64,000 nucleotides of DNA from Bacteroidales bacterium 52_46 (GTDB taxonomy: Bacteria > Bacteroidota > Bacteroidia > Bacteroidales > Muribaculaceae), in assembly GCA_001915385.1 (NCBI GenBank), contig MNQK01000002.1, forward strand, positions 1 through 64,000, written 5' to 3'. The position numbers and the translations under genes are program-made. Positions 9,173 through 16,725 of this stretch are shown in pieces. The first letter of the stretch is position 1. Each line of letters opens with the position of its first letter. The notes under the pieces were generated by a model that saw only the letters and a program-made list of their open reading frames with translations, was not told where the DNA came from and ran no database searches.

Positions 9173-9652
9173 ATGGATATACGTCTCGGCAACGGATTTG
9201 ACGTGCACCGCTTCGCTCCGGAGCGGGAATTATGGCTGTGCGGTGTGAAAATACCCTACGAACTCGGGCTTCTCGGCCATAGTGACGCCGATGTGGCAAT
9301 CCACGCACTGTGCGACGCGCTGCTCGGCGCCCTTGCCCTGCGCGACATCGGCTATCATTTTCCCGACACCTCCGAGGAATACCGCGGAGTCGATTCGCGT
9401 GTGCTGCTGCGGCGTGTGGTCGAAATGATATGTGAACGCGGCTACGCCATATCCAATGTCGACGTGACGATAATAGCGCAGGCCCCAAAACTTCTGCCTC
9501 ATATCCCTCAGATGATTGCGACGCTTGCCGCCGACCTCGGCATTGCCGCCGACCGCGTATCAGTCAAGGCCACCACAACCGAGCGGCTCGGCTTCACGGG
9601 ACGCAAGGAGGGGATTGCCGCACAGGCCACCGCGCTACTGATAAAATACTGA
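9173..9652 (+). CDS. ispF: 2-C-methyl-D-erythritol 2,4-cyclodiphosphate synthase
   Basis: IspF makes the cyclic diphosphate intermediate of the cytosolic MEP isoprenoid pathway. At 159 residues it has full family length. It shows the metal-binding DxH (NGFDVHRF, Asp10 and His12), LLGHSDADVAIHALCDALLGAL, the GYHFPDT loop and the C-terminal KATTTERLGFTGRKEGIAA motif. It is the third gene of the porU-porV-ispF block, with a palindromic repeat in its leader. The stop TGA is followed at once by TAA; then the same frame stays open into a GH92 remnant. Confidence 0.96.
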   Translation: MDIRLGNGFDVHRFAPERELWLCGVKIPYELGLLGHSDADVAIHALCDALLGALALRDIGYHFPDTSEEYRGVDSRVLLRRVVEMICERGYAISNVDVTIIAQAPKLLPHIPQMIATLAADLGIAADRVSVKATTTERLGFTGRKEGIAAQATALLIKY

Positions 9653-9655
9653 TAA

Positions 9656-10063
9656 ATTAGGAGTATCCGTAATAAAAAATACTGGGTGCGCCGCGTGCGC
9701 CGTCAGGCCTACGGCGGCACCACACCAGACCTCGGCTATGGCGGTCAGGACGAAGACCAGGGACAGATGGGCGCGCTGTCGGCACTGATGTCCATCGGAC
9801 TGTTCTCAATCGACGGAGGTTCGTCGTCATCGCCGGCCTACGACATTACGTCGCCGATTTTCGATGAAATCACGCTGCGTCTCAATCCCGAATACTGCTC
9901 GGGTAAAGAGTTCAGAATAATCGTGCATGACAATGCACCCGACAACTATTACATAAAGCGTGCCGTACTCAACGGCAAGGAGCTGACGGCATTGCAGGTA
10001 TCGCATGATGACTATGCCCGCGGTGGCGTGCTTGAGCTATGGCTCGCACCGACGGCGCAGTAG
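9656..10063 (+). pseudogene. C-terminal remnant of a GH92 alpha-mannosidase
   Basis: The frame right after the double stop of ispF encodes about 135 residues that look like the end of a GH92 exo-alpha-mannosidase: KKYWVRRV, then GGQDEDQGQMGALSALMSIGLF (the region carrying the catalytic base in the family), then a C-terminal beta domain with YYIKRAVLNGK and GGVLELWL. Full GH92 enzymes are around 700-800 residues with a signal peptide, so more than 80% is missing. There is no proper start; the first GTG is at 9686, inside the homologous part. It is best read as a fossil left by deletion. The family call rests on recalled motifs. Confidence 0.65.
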
Positions 10064-10069
10064 AGCGCG

Positions 10070-10123
10070 GTCCGACCGGTCGGACGAGTCAGACATGTCG
10101 GACATGTCTCACCTGTCTGACTC
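10070..10123. repeat. 9-bp-period GTCnGAC array, six units
   Basis: Units begin at 10070, 10079, 10088, 10097, 10106 and 10115. Each is a GTC-N-GAC palindrome plus two linking bases, except the fifth, which reads GTCTCAC. It lies just after the GH92 remnant, between convergent transcription units. The same array type recurs at 23878, 29029, 33053 and 56679. Confidence 0.85.
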
Positions 10124-10151
10124 CAAGAGATTGCCATGTAGGATGAATTGG

Positions 10152-10373
10152 CTATGATTTCGGGGTGAGGGTGGCGAGGATATTGCGAAGCTCCTCGTCG
10201 GTGGCTGTAAGGCGGTTGCGGCATTCGGTGATAAGTTCGGTGGCGCGGCGCGTCATTGCCGACAGCTTGTCAATGTCGCAATTGTCGCTTTGCATCTCGC
10301 GCAGTATGGAGTCGAGTTCGTTGACGGCATCGCGGTACGACATATCTTTCACGTTGGTATCTGCTATTTCCAT
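10152..10373 (-). CDS. xseB: exodeoxyribonuclease VII small subunit
   Basis: XseB binds several copies to XseA to form cytosolic exonuclease VII, which degrades single-stranded DNA into oligonucleotides. The 73-residue length is typical. The sequence has the family's helical hairpin: YRDAVNELDSILREMQ, then DNCDIDKLSAMTRRATELITECRNRL. It is the last gene of the deaD-DUF3256-xseA-xseB run, separated from xseA by a 148-bp gap that holds palindromic repeat copy 2. That structure between two subunits of one enzyme may affect their ratio. Confidence 0.9.
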   Translation of the reverse strand: MEIADTNVKDMSYRDAVNELDSILREMQSDNCDIDKLSAMTRRATELITECRNRLTATDEELRNILATLTPKS

Positions 10374-10427
10374 ATTGCAATTGTTTATTTTGAGTCAGTT
10401 GTAGGTGAAAAGTTTGTTTTTACTAAA

Positions 10428-10502
10428 CCGCGGTTAAAAACCGCGGCCACTATCAGCCATTACCTAATTATTTCGTGTAGTAGCCGCGGTTTTTAACCGC
10501 GG
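10428..10502. repeat. nested palindromic repeat, copy 2
   Basis: Left arm CCGCGGTTAAAAACCGCGG (10428-10446) followed by CCACTA; right side TAGTAG plus the inverted arm ending at 10502. Both arms are perfect. It starts 19 bp beyond the xseA stop (minus strand) and precedes xseB. The right end is preceded on the minus strand by a TTTGCA motif like those near other copies. Confidence 0.92.
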
Positions 10503-10521
10503 AAAATCGGACTATGCAAAC

Positions 10522-11871
10522 TTAATTGTTTACTGTCGATGTTATTTCGCCGGAGGCGAGCTGCGTCGTGAGTTCGGCGCCGGGCGCTACTGCGGAAGCG
10601 TCGGTCAGGATGCGGCCGCCGCAACGTGTCACGGAGTATCCGCGCGCAAGTACGGCCTGTGGGGAGAGAGCTTTCAGCAGACGTTCGTCGGCGGAGAGGC
10701 GGTCGAGCCGGAGAGCGACAGCCGACTGCACGGCCTGCCCTATCCGCTCCTGCATCGCGTTTATTTTCTCAAGAGCGGGAATGATACGGCGTGTGGTTAT
10801 GTTGGATAGCGCGTTCACGCTGTTGGTGAGTTTCGTGTCGGCATGCCGCACGGCATTGAGGGGAAATACGGATATTACCCCTTCGAAATAGCTGAGCTGT
10901 TCTTTCTCGGCTGCCATCAGGTCGGTGGCTCGCTGCAGGAGCGCACCGCATATAGAATTCAAGCGATTGAGGAGGGATTCACCGCGCTTGATGAACCACT
11001 CGGCAGCGGCTGTAGGTGTCTTTACCCGGCGGTTGGCAACGTAGTCGAGCACGGTGATGTCGCGTTCGTGGCCTATGCCAATCATGACCGGGAGCGGGAA
11101 CTGCGCCACGGCGGCCGCGAGGTTGTAGTCCTCGAAGCATTGCAGGTCGAGCGACGCCCCGCCGCCACGTATTATGACCACGCCGTCCCATCGGTCGGCT
11201 TCGGCGGCTATGCGTTCGAGGGCTGCAAGTATGGTCGGGCACGCTTTTTCGCCCTGCATCATGGCCTCGAACAGTTTGACATCAAACCGGATGCGTGCTT
11301 CGTTGTGGAAAAGCTGGTTGAGGAAATCGCCGTAGCCGGCCGCGAAAGGCGACGATATGACGGCAAGCCGTGTCGGCACATCGGGCCACGCAAGGCTGCG
11401 GTTGAGGTCGATGACGCCCTCGCGTGTGAGACGGTCGATGATTTCCTTACGGCGCCGCATCAGGTCGCCCATAGTATAGGCCGGGTCAATGTCAGACGCT
11501 ATTACAGATAGTCCGTAGAGCTTATGTATGCTCGGCGCCACGCACACCCTCACTTTCAGGCCGGTGGCCAACGGCTGTCCGGTGCCGCTCATAAACTTGG
11601 CGTTGAGGGCGGCGAACTGATAGTTCCAGATACGCAACGGCATCTTTGCCACCGGCTTCCCGTCGTCATCCTTCTCCACAATGTCGGCATAGCAATGGCC
11701 GCCGCGGATGTTGAAATCGGATAGCTCGCCCACTACCCACACGTCGGACACCTCCGGCACCTTGACAAGTTTCTGCAACAGGGCGCACAACCGGGATATG
11801 GTCATTGATTTTTCCTCGTCAGCCGTCCCGGAAATGAGTACGGGGTCAATCTTACGCAACCGGCCTGTCAT
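10522..11871 (-). CDS. xseA: exodeoxyribonuclease VII large subunit
   Basis: XseA is the catalytic subunit of the single-strand-specific exonuclease VII. It has an N-terminal OB-fold (VSDVWVVGELSDF ... GGHCYADI), then the nuclease core with RGGGASLDLQCFEDYNLAAAV, GIGHERDITVLDYVANRRVKTPTAAAEW, and a C-terminal coiled region for XseB. The stated ATG at 11871 overlaps the DUF3256 stop by ATGA, suggesting translational coupling. Family members usually begin near MTISRLCALL, so an alternative start is the ATG at 11805. Full length and intact. Confidence 0.93.
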   Translation of the reverse strand: MTGRLRKIDPVLISGTADEEKSMTISRLCALLQKLVKVPEVSDVWVVGELSDFNIRGGHCYADIVEKDDDGKPVAKMPLRIWNYQFAALNAKFMSGTGQPLATGLKVRVCVAPSIHKLYGLSVIASDIDPAYTMGDLMRRRKEIIDRLTREGVIDLNRSLAWPDVPTRLAVISSPFAAGYGDFLNQLFHNEARIRFDVKLFEAMMQGEKACPTILAALERIAAEADRWDGVVIIRGGGASLDLQCFEDYNLAAAVAQFPLPVMIGIGHERDITVLDYVANRRVKTPTAAAEWFIKRGESLLNRLNSICGALLQRATDLMAAEKEQLSYFEGVISVFPLNAVRHADTKLTNSVNALSNITTRRIIPALEKINAMQERIGQAVQSAVALRLDRLSADERLLKALSPQAVLARGYSVTRCGGRILTDASAVAPGAELTTQLASGEITSTVNN

Positions 11872-12500
11872 CGCTTCACGGGCTTGAATGATTTACCCGA
11901 CCAGACATAATCGAGCTGCGGAGCAAGGGCGTCCTTCACCTTGCCGGCGTTCTCGACCGACACGTAATCTCCTATCTGAGGGGTAAAGGTCAATGTTGAA
12001 GTAGCAGGATTATACCGGGCGTCGACCATGAGGAACGGCAATGCGTTTTCAATCTCCTCCATTTTGTCGGGCGACAATTTGCCCGTCCAGTCGGCAAGCG
12101 TCGGGAAACGGAGCAGCTTGCGGGAGTCAAGTGGATTCCAGCGCGAATCGTAGAATGTCACGGCGGCATCGGTCGAAGGGGAGTCGACGCGGTCCACCGC
12201 CATGATGACGGACGACTTGCCGTAAGGGAGTATGGCGAACGTGATGCTGTGCGCCGCGCCTGTATTGAGGGTGATGGTCGACTCCGTCATTTCGGTGATG
12301 ACAGCGTCCTCGCCGGCTTTGTTCTTGACCGTGCGCACCACTCCGTTTTCATAATAGTCGAGCATGTCGAGGAGAGTTGAGGCGTCGATTGTGAGCAGCA
12401 CCTTTTCAGGCGCCGTGGTCAGCACGCTGCGCGGGGTCATCTGCGCCGGCACCGTAATCGCACCCAGCAGGGCCATGATTGAGAGTATGAACCGTGACAT
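11868..12500 (-). CDS. DUF3256 family secreted protein
   Basis: A 210-residue protein with an N-terminal signal peptide (hydrophobic stretch ending VPAQ, about residue 20). The rest matches what I recall of DUF3256, a family of Bacteroidales exported proteins of unknown function, with LLTIDASTLLDMLDYYENG near the N-terminus. The body is beta-rich. It overlaps xseA by four bases and lies 160 bp after deaD, with a hairpin element in that gap. No enzymatic motif is visible. Confidence 0.75.
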   Translation of the reverse strand: MSRFILSIMALLGAITVPAQMTPRSVLTTAPEKVLLTIDASTLLDMLDYYENGVVRTVKNKAGEDAVITEMTESTITLNTGAAHSITFAILPYGKSSVIMAVDRVDSPSTDAAVTFYDSRWNPLDSRKLLRFPTLADWTGKLSPDKMEEIENALPFLMVDARYNPATSTLTFTPQIGDYVSVENAGKVKDALAPQLDYVWSGKSFKPVKR

Positions 12501-12528
12501 CGTTGAAAAGCGTTTTTATCGTTTGAGG

Positions 12529-12647
12529 TTGTTGCAAAACTCCAATTGGCGGGGGAAGGGTCAGTGCGGATTAGAAACTCGTTTTTCCATCAGCCGCATA
12601 CCGGACGCACAGACCGTGCGTCCTACAAATCCGGAGTCCTGCAACAG
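12529..12647. repeat. small element with 15-bp terminal inverted repeats
   Basis: TTGTTGCAAAACTCC (12529-12543) is matched in inverse by GGAGTCCTGCAACAG (12633-12647), 13 of 15 identical. Inside is a strong hairpin, GGACGCAC and GTGCGTCC (12603-12623), followed by TACAA. A hairpin of the same style (GGACGCGA/TCGCGTCC, then CTACAA) is at 28512. It fills the gap between deaD and DUF3256 and looks like a MITE or 3'-end structure. Confidence 0.6.
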
Positions 12648-12660
12648 AATGCAAATATGG

Positions 12661-14427
12661 TTATTTTTTTCGAGATTTCCTACCTGCGCCGCGGCCTTTC
12701 TTGTCGAAGAAAGGATTGGGTGCATCGGCTCCGCGGCTCTCGCGCGCCTTACGGGTGGCGGCGCGGGCATAATCCTTGTCGGCTTCGGCCACCTCGCTGT
12801 ATACGCGTTTGCCCATGAAATCAAGACCTTTGAGCGAATGTACCACCCTCTGCGCATCCTTTTTGCGGATATCGAAGAGCGAGTAGCCGGGCATAAGGTC
12901 GATACGCCCGACATCGACACGCGGTCCCTCGATATTCTTGTTGAGCATGTCGATGAGATTGCCGGCATAGAAACCGTCGTTCTTACCGAGGTTTATGTAG
13001 ATGCGTTCCATACCTTTTTCGGCGGTGCGGCGGTCTTTCTCCTTATCGGAACGCGGTGAGGATTTCTCTTTATCCTTTTTATCCTTCTTCGACGGTTTTT
13101 CATCGATGAAATCAATGGAGGGGGCGTCTTTGTAGTAGTCGAGCAGACGCTGGAATTCAAGCGAGAGCACACGGCGGATAAGGTCGTCGGCCGACAGCCA
13201 GCCGAGTTTTTTGATGACACCGGGGAGATAGCGGTCCATCTCGGCATCGTTGACCTGTACTTTCTCGATGCGGTCGGCGAGCGAGTAAAGCTGCTTCTCG
13301 ATAATCTGTTCGGGGGTAGGCACATCCTTGCGCTCGAACTTCTTGCCGATGATGCGCTCGATCTCGCGCAGGCGACCTTTCTCGCGGGAGTGGATTATGG
13401 CTACGGATACACCTGTCTTGCCCGCGCGGCCCGTACGGCCCGAACGGTGGGTGTAGACGGCGGTATCCTCGGGCAGACCGTAGTTGATGACGTGGGTGAG
13501 GTCGTCGACATCAAGTCCGCGGGCGGCGACGTCGGTGGCAACGAGAATCTTCACTACGCGGTCGCGGAATTTTTTCATCACGATGTCGCGTTGCTGCTGC
13601 GACAGGTCGCCGTGCAGCGCCTCGGCGTTGTAGCCGTCCTGACAGAGATTGTCGGCAATCTCCTGTGTGTCGCGGCGCGTGCGGCAGAATATGATGGCGT
13701 AGATGTTGGGGGTATAGTCGACTATGCGTTTGAGAGCGAGATATTTGTCGCGTGCATTGACCATGTAGTAGATATGCTTTACGTTGGCCGCGCCTTCATT
13801 GCGCGTGCCGACGACGAACTCGACAGGGTCGTGCATGTATTTCTTCGCTATTTTCCCGATTTCGGGGGGCATGGTGGCCGAGAACATCAGCATCTTGCGC
13901 TCGACGGGCACGTGGTCGAGGATTTCGTTGATTGAGTCGAGGAAGCCCATGTTGAGCATCTCGTCGGCTTCGTCGAGTATCACGGTGTGCACATCGCCGA
14001 GTTTTGCCACACCGCGGTTGATGAGGTCAATCAGACGTCCCGGAGTGGCGACAATAATCTGCACGCCGCCGCGGAGCGAACGTATCTGGCTCTCGATGCT
14101 CGAACCGCCATATACGGGGAGTACCTTCACATCAGGGAGATATTTCGAGAAATCTGCGAGGTCGGATGCTATCTGCAGGCAAAGTTCGCGTGTCGGAGCG
14201 AGAATCAGTGCCTGCGGCGAATGGTTGGCGGCGTCGATACGCTGCAGCACCGGCAGGCCGAACGCGGCCGTCTTGCCTGTGCCGGTCTGTGCGAGAGCCA
14301 CCACGTCGCCCTCCTTACTGAGCAAATGGGGTATCACCTGTGCCTGCACGGGCATAGGCTGTTCAAATCCAAGCTCCTCAACGGCCTTCAACAGCGGCTC
14401 GCTCACTCCTAATTCTTCAAATGTCAT
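12661..14427 (-). CDS. deaD: DEAD-box ATP-dependent RNA helicase with DbpA-type RNA-binding domain
   Basis: This would unwind RNA duplexes in ribosome assembly or cold adaptation (DeaD/CsdA group). Motifs in order: Q motif (FEELGVSEPLLKAVEELGFEQPMPVQ), AQTGTGKT, PTREL, TPGRL, DEAD, SAT, then domain 2 with ATDVAARGLDVDDLTHVINY and HRSGRTGRAG. A Lys/Asp-rich linker leads to a C-terminal DbpA RNA-binding fold (about 465-545) and a basic tail (GRGAGRKSRKK). I chose ATG 14427 (588 residues), because upstream residues in an earlier frame start do not resemble the family. A possible -7 box at 14564-14571 would give a long leader, which would be consistent with cold-responsive control. Confidence 0.92.
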   Translation of the reverse strand: MTFEELGVSEPLLKAVEELGFEQPMPVQAQVIPHLLSKEGDVVALAQTGTGKTAAFGLPVLQRIDAANHSPQALILAPTRELCLQIASDLADFSKYLPDVKVLPVYGGSSIESQIRSLRGGVQIIVATPGRLIDLINRGVAKLGDVHTVILDEADEMLNMGFLDSINEILDHVPVERKMLMFSATMPPEIGKIAKKYMHDPVEFVVGTRNEGAANVKHIYYMVNARDKYLALKRIVDYTPNIYAIIFCRTRRDTQEIADNLCQDGYNAEALHGDLSQQQRDIVMKKFRDRVVKILVATDVAARGLDVDDLTHVINYGLPEDTAVYTHRSGRTGRAGKTGVSVAIIHSREKGRLREIERIIGKKFERKDVPTPEQIIEKQLYSLADRIEKVQVNDAEMDRYLPGVIKKLGWLSADDLIRRVLSLEFQRLLDYYKDAPSIDFIDEKPSKKDKKDKEKSSPRSDKEKDRRTAEKGMERIYINLGKNDGFYAGNLIDMLNKNIEGPRVDVGRIDLMPGYSLFDIRKKDAQRVVHSLKGLDFMGKRVYSEVAEADKDYARAATRKARESRGADAPNPFFDKKGRGAGRKSRKK

Positions 14428-14563
14428 ATTCTTGAGTTTTATATATAAATCAAAATACAATCCATCATATCCATCCAAATACACACGAATGACAAATATG
14501 ATAAATTATTAAATAACATATTATGGCAAATATCGCAAAAAACACGATATACCAAATATTATA

Positions 14564-14571
14564 CAAAGATA
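14564..14571 (-). promoter_or_regulatory. possible -7 box for deaD
   Basis: On the minus strand this reads TATCTTTG, matching TAnnTTTG, but the -33 box is weak. It would give a leader of about 130 nt in an AT-rich stretch. The 208-bp gap 14485-14692 holds nothing else I can support. Confidence 0.35.
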
Positions 14572-14692
14572 TAACAACTTACTCTGACTTTTGACGGAAA
14601 GCCGGATAAATTTACAGATTTACAGAAATAGGGAAATATCGTAATGGAATAATATTATACGATCATCATAAGTCAATTTGCCTTTCAGCGGA

Positions 14693-15745
14693 TTAGAGAG
14701 ATTCACCCCGTCGGTTATCCAGACGATAACGGGCACATTGGATAGCTTGCTGCAATTTCTGTTCAAGCAGGCGGCGCTCCGGTAATTTTGTCAAATAATC
14801 CGCAACACGGATATTACTGTCGTTGAGATGCATCAGTTCTATGTGTTCTTCATTTTTACCGGCGCACAGAATCAGACCTATGGGGCGGTTCTCACCTTCG
14901 GCCATATCATACTTTTCGAGCCACCGGAGATACAACTCCATTTGTCCCTTATAACCGGCCTGGAATTTACCGAGTTTCAAGTCAATTGCAACAAGACAAC
15001 GCAAACGGCGATGATAGAATAGCAAGTCGATGTAATAATCCTCATTATCTATTGTAATACGTTTCTGTCGGGCAAGGAATGCAAAATCATTGCCCAATTC
15101 GGTTATAAAATTCTGAAGTTCTGCAATAATTGCATTTTCAAGATCTTTTTCGGAATAGACGTCATGCAATCCGAGAAAATCAAGGACATAAGGATCTTGG
15201 AATACAAGGTCAGCCGTCATCTTACGTTCATCGCGCAACTCATTTAGCATATCAGTAATTACAGCTTCGGGACGTTTGGCTATAGCAGTACGTTCGTAAA
15301 GCATTCCGTCTATTTTAGCTTTGAGCGTACGTTTAGACCAACGCTGGTCGGCGGCCATTGTCAGATAAAAATTTCGAGCCAAATCGCCATCGACAGACAT
15401 AACTTGCAGAAAATGAGACCATGGCAATTTGGACACCAGTGGTGTCCAAATTGATAAATCTTTAAATCTCTCAGCGAAAAGACGCATACGGTTCAGGTTT
15501 TTCTCGGAGAATTGATTACCGCCATATTGCTCTGTCAGTCGGCGTGAAAGATTTGCGATTATCTGCTTGCCGTAGGTAGCCCTTTCATTCCCAAGCAATT
15601 CGCGATTTATACGGTCACCTATATGCCAATACATTATTGTCATTGTCGAGTTGACAGTTGCTGCCACACGGCTTTTGGCCGACTCAATCAATTGACGTAT
15701 GTCCGAAAGAAGATTGTCATCAATATGCTTATTAGCAAGTTCCAT
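14693..15745 (-). CDS. YhcG/DUF1016 family PD-(D/E)XK nuclease
   Basis: A 350-residue protein of the DUF1016 family. The N-terminal domain (about 1-150) has the conserved ARNFYLTMAADQRWSKRTLKAKID region and the MYWHIGDRI helix. The C-terminal domain has the PD-(D/E)XK nuclease pattern: DFAFLARQKRI, DYYIDLLFYHRRLRCLVAIDLKLGKF (Asp plus DxK), then KGQMELYLRWLEKY. Family members are linked to DNA cleavage near restriction or mobile regions, but here the gene is alone, AT-rich and flanked by AT-rich gaps, suggesting acquisition. The natural substrate is unknown. Confidence 0.88.
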   Translation of the reverse strand: MELANKHIDDNLLSDIRQLIESAKSRVAATVNSTMTIMYWHIGDRINRELLGNERATYGKQIIANLSRRLTEQYGGNQFSEKNLNRMRLFAERFKDLSIWTPLVSKLPWSHFLQVMSVDGDLARNFYLTMAADQRWSKRTLKAKIDGMLYERTAIAKRPEAVITDMLNELRDERKMTADLVFQDPYVLDFLGLHDVYSEKDLENAIIAELQNFITELGNDFAFLARQKRITIDNEDYYIDLLFYHRRLRCLVAIDLKLGKFQAGYKGQMELYLRWLEKYDMAEGENRPIGLILCAGKNEEHIELMHLNDSNIRVADYLTKLPERRLLEQKLQQAIQCARYRLDNRRGESL

Positions 15746-15849
15746 CCCGCTTAATTAATTAGTTTTTCAAATTGCCTTATCTGCAAATTTAAGAAAATAT
15801 ATCGGTGTGACAATCAAAAATGAATACTTTGCTATTATTAACGATTTTT

Positions 15850-15882
15850 TTTGACGTGGTATCATTCAATTTATTAACTTTG
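15850..15882 (+). promoter_or_regulatory. coaX operon promoter
   Basis: TTTG (15850-15853) and TAACTTTG (15875-15882) are 21 bp apart. The start codon at 15997 lies about 110 bp downstream, so this would be a leader of moderate length before the coaX-OMP-lptC-gldE run. Confidence 0.55.
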
Positions 15883-15996
15883 TCGGTTGAATTTGAATTG
15901 TCACGTTCATTCCGGATTCCGGCAACGGACACCGGGTCATAACATGCACTGCGAGTGTGTATAACACTCTATGGGCGTGCATAACAGAAGATATCA

Positions 15997-16725
15997 ATGA
16001 TAAATCTCACAATCGACCGAGGCAACACCACCGCCAAGCTGGTGCTATGGGATGGCACGGAGCCGACATCGACATCGACGCTTTTCAATGCCGACAACGG
16101 CACGCTGCTCCGCGCAATCGGTGAACTGACTTTCGACCGCGCCGCGATATGTTCGGTGGCCGGGCCTGTCGACGGACTTGAGGAAATGCTCGGACAAAGA
16201 GGGGTAAAACTGCTCACGCTGAGCGCGTCGACGCCACTTCCCGTCGGCAATCTTTATGCCACACCGGCCACACTCGGAGTGGACCGGATAGCGGCCGCCG
16301 TAGGCGCACATACGCTGTATCCCGGCCATGAGCTGCTTGTCGCCGACATAGGCACATGCGTGACATACGACCGCATCGATGCCGAGGGAAACTTCACCGG
16401 CGGCAATATCGCTCCCGGAATAGGCATGCGCCTGCGCGCCATGCACACGTTCACCAAGGCGCTTCCCCAGGTGGCGAGCGTGGGCGACACCCCGATAAGG
16501 GGCGTATCCACTGACACCGCGATGCGTTCCGGGGCATTTTACGGCGTTGTGGCCGAAGTGACATATTATAATTCGCTGCTCGGCGACGGCGGACTCACAC
16601 TACTCACCGGCGGCTGGAGTGAAAAGGTGGCACAGGCTCTCGATTTCGATGCCAGACTTTGTCCGCTGCTTGTAAACAGAGGTCTTAACAGAATATTACA
16701 ATATAATGAAACCAATCCGCATTAA
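15997..16725 (+). CDS. coaX: type III pantothenate kinase
   Basis: CoaX phosphorylates pantothenate in the first step of coenzyme A synthesis. It is a cytosolic ASKHA-fold enzyme that is insensitive to CoA feedback. At 242 residues it shows the phosphate-binding DRGNTTAKLVLWDG at the N-terminus, GVDRIAAAVGA (about 90-100), the second phosphate loop DIGTCVTYD (about 118-126) and GGNIAPGIGMRLRAMHTFTKALP. The downstream barrel gene starts 20 bp before the coaX stop, so the two are probably translationally coupled. Confidence 0.94.
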   Translation: MINLTIDRGNTTAKLVLWDGTEPTSTSTLFNADNGTLLRAIGELTFDRAAICSVAGPVDGLEEMLGQRGVKLLTLSASTPLPVGNLYATPATLGVDRIAAAVGAHTLYPGHELLVADIGTCVTYDRIDAEGNFTGGNIAPGIGMRLRAMHTFTKALPQVASVGDTPIRGVSTDTAMRSGAFYGVVAEVTYYNSLLGDGGLTLLTGGWSEKVAQALDFDARLCPLLVNRGLNRILQYNETNPH

